Program-made: the position numbers and the translations under genes
The notes under the pieces: generated by a model
Seen by the model: only the letters and a program-made list of their open reading frames with translations
Databases searched by the model: none
What the model was told of the DNA's origin: nothing
Shown here: positions 4,614 through 5,829 of the stretch, one piece after another
How positions within the stretch are numbered: position 1 is the first letter of the stretch
How the letters are laid out: every line of letters starts with the position of its first letter
Source of the DNA: Candidatus Bathyarchaeota archaeon B23
GTDB lineage: Archaea > Thermoproteota > Bathyarchaeia > TCS64 > B23
Reading direction: 5' to 3'
DNA length: 5,829 nucleotides
Assembly (NCBI GenBank): GCA_001593875.1
Contig: LUCA01000054.1
Span: forward strand, 1-5,829

Positions 4614-5829
4614 ATATGAGGCCGGTGATCCGGCCCTCCTCATCGATGTCCATCCTCTCCGCCGCCGGATGCGTCGGCAGCGCCGGCATGGTGTTGATCT
4701 CACCGCAGTAGGCGACGATGAAGCCTGCGCCGGTCATCGGCCTTAGATCCGTCACCCTGAGGACGTAGCCCTCGGAGGGCAGCCCCTTCCTCCGCTCGTC
4801 GTCCGTCAGCGATAGGCTCGTCTTCGCCATGTTGATGGGCATCCCCTCCAGGCCGAGTCTCCTGATGCGTCTAACTGCCCTCCTCGCCTCCGGCAGGAGT
4901 TCGATGTCCGAGACGCCGTAGGCCTTGGTGGCGATGGTCCTGATCTTCTCCTCCACCGGCAGGTCGAGGGGGTAGAGGAACCTGAAGTCGGCCCTCCTCC
5001 TCTCCAGCTGATGGAGGACCTCCTTGGCCAGGTCGACGCCGCCCTTCCCTCCCCTGGCGGCGACCTCGGAGACGGCGGCGGGGACGCCCCGCTCCCCGCA
5101 GTAATCTAGGATGACGTCCAACTCCTCCTCCGCGTCGAAGGGGAAGCGGTTGATGCAGACGACGGGTAGGAGGCCGAAGAGCTTGACGTTCTCGATCTCC
5201 TTCCCGAGGATCGGCAGCCCCCTCTCCACCGCCTCGGGGTTGGGCGTCTTCAGGTCTCTGCGCCTGACGCCTCCATGCCTCTTCAGGGCCTTGGCGGTGG
5301 CGACGAGGACGACGAGGTCGGGCTTCAGGCCTCCGACTCGGCAGGCGATGTCGCAGAACTTCTCCAATCCTAGGTCGGCTCCGAAGCCGGGCTCGACGAC
5401 GACGTAGTCGGCCAGCTTGAGGGCGAGCTTTATGGCTGCGAGGCTTGGGCATCCATGGGCGATGTTGGCGAAGGGGCCTCCATGGATGAAGGCCGGCGTA
5501 TGCTCGATGGTCTGAACCAGGTTCGGCTTTACGGCCTCCTTCATCAGTATCGCCATCGCCCCCTCGGCCTTCAGGTCCCTCGCCTTGACGGGTTCGCCGT
5601 CGACGTTGTAGGCGACGGTGATCTCTCCCATCCTCCTCTTGAGGTCCATGAGGTCGAGGGCGAGGGCGTGGATGGCGGCGATCTCGGAGGCCGTCGTGAT
5701 CTCGAAGCCGCTCTCGTAGGGTATGCCCCCGGCCTTGCCGCCGAGGCCGACGACGATATGCCTCAGGAAGCGGCTCTCGATGTCGAGCACCCTCTTCCAC
5801 TGGATGCTGTGGACGTCGATCCTCAGCTG
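4612..5829 (-). CDS. fhs: Formate-tetrahydrofolate ligase (FTHFS), C-terminal 405 residues; 5' end beyond the right edge
   Basis: Fhs joins formate to tetrahydrofolate at the cost of ATP, giving 10-formyl-THF for biosynthesis or for the methyl branch of the Wood-Ljungdahl pathway. The frame is open to the right edge (first visible residues QLRIDVHSIQWKR). The family is about 555 residues, so roughly 150 N-terminal residues, including the ATP P-loop, are missing. Visible hallmarks in order are IVVGLGGKAGGIPYESGF, EPGFGADLGLEKF, VLVATAKALKRHGG, INRFPFD, ARGGKGGVDLA, YGVSDIELLPEA, INMAKTSLSLTDD and GAGFIVAYCGEINTMPALP, ending close to the usual C-terminus. GTG 5790 is an internal valine, not a start, because homology continues upstream of it. 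The aromatic folate-stacking Phe in NRF is kept (codon 5145-5143), but the position 28 residues later, Trp in Moorella FTHFS, is Ala here (codon 5061-5059). It is the first visible gene of the four-gene cluster. Confidence 0.97.
   Translation of the reverse strand, partial: QLRIDVHSIQWKRVLDIESRFLRHIVVGLGGKAGGIPYESGFEITTASEIAAIHALALDLMDLKRRMGEITVAYNVDGEPVKARDLKAEGAMAILMKEAVKPNLVQTIEHTPAFIHGGPFANIAHGCPSLAAIKLALKLADYVVVEPGFGADLGLEKFCDIACRVGGLKPDLVVLVATAKALKRHGGVRRRDLKTPNPEAVERGLPILGKEIENVKLFGLLPVVCINRFPFDAEEELDVILDYCGERGVPAAVSEVAARGGKGGVDLAKEVLHQLERRRADFRFLYPLDLPVEEKIRTIATKAYGVSDIELLPEARRAVRRIRRLGLEGMPINMAKTSLSLTDDERRKGLPSEGYVLRVTDLRPMTGAGFIVAYCGEINTMPALPTHPAAERMDIDEEGRITGLI

Noticed and set aside
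4602..4703. In-frame upstream extension of folD giving a 34-residue longer N-terminus
   Set aside because: It overlaps the end of fhs, is Arg-rich as expected for an out-of-frame reading of GC-rich coding DNA, and has no FolD homology. ATG 4601 has a well-placed GAGGTG and begins exactly at the family's N-terminus.
5788..5790. GTG as the start of fhs
   Set aside because: FTHFS homology continues upstream to the window edge, and about 150 family residues are still missing, so this is an internal valine.
4871..5800. 309-codon open frame on the minus strand overlapping fhs
   Set aside because: The translation is dominated by Arg, Gly and Pro with no recognisable motif, while the other frame matches formate-tetrahydrofolate ligase throughout.

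Overview
The window looks like chromosomal DNA of a GC-rich archaeon, most likely a member of the TACK superphylum. The signs are an archaeal-type bifunctional fructose-1,6-bisphosphate aldolase/phosphatase, an archaeal nascent-polypeptide-associated complex (NAC) protein with a UBA tail, a beta-CASP metallo-beta-lactamase nuclease, heavy use of AGG arginine codons, TATA-like boxes about 25 bases upstream of starts, and the N-terminal part of a eukaryotic-type topoisomerase IB. Archaeal topoisomerase IB is known mainly from Thaumarchaeota and relatives. With folate-type C1 genes alongside, a Bathyarchaeia- or Aigarchaeota-like organism is plausible, but the lineage is inference.

Layout. Bases 1-424 (minus) hold the first 141 codons of topoisomerase IB, which runs off the left edge. 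A 101-base divergent intergenic region with TATA-like elements on both strands follows. On the plus strand come trmO (526-948), a TrmO-family tRNA methyltransferase, and fbp (997-2112), the aldolase/phosphatase, which has its own TATA-like box. fbp ends 18 bases from the end of a convergent minus-strand cluster. In transcription order, from the right edge leftwards, that cluster is fhs (formate-tetrahydrofolate ligase, 5' end outside the window), folD (methylene-THF dehydrogenase/cyclohydrolase), nac, and a beta-CASP nuclease gene with a winged-helix-like tail. Its gaps are 10, 18 and 11 bases, so it is very probably one operon.

How the genes fit together. fhs and folD catalyse consecutive steps: formate to formyl-THF, then formyl-, methenyl- and methylene-THF. 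This is a folate-type C1 branch, serving biosynthesis or the methyl branch of a Wood-Ljungdahl-like pathway. fbp supplies hexose phosphate by gluconeogenesis. nac and the nuclease are information-processing genes and probably only ride on the same transcript.

The window is almost fully coding, with no gene-free stretch over about 100 bases, and I see no mobile element, CRISPR array or RNA gene. All genes belong to recognisable families. The most notable points are the archaeal topoisomerase IB and substitutions at ligand-binding positions in both folate enzymes.
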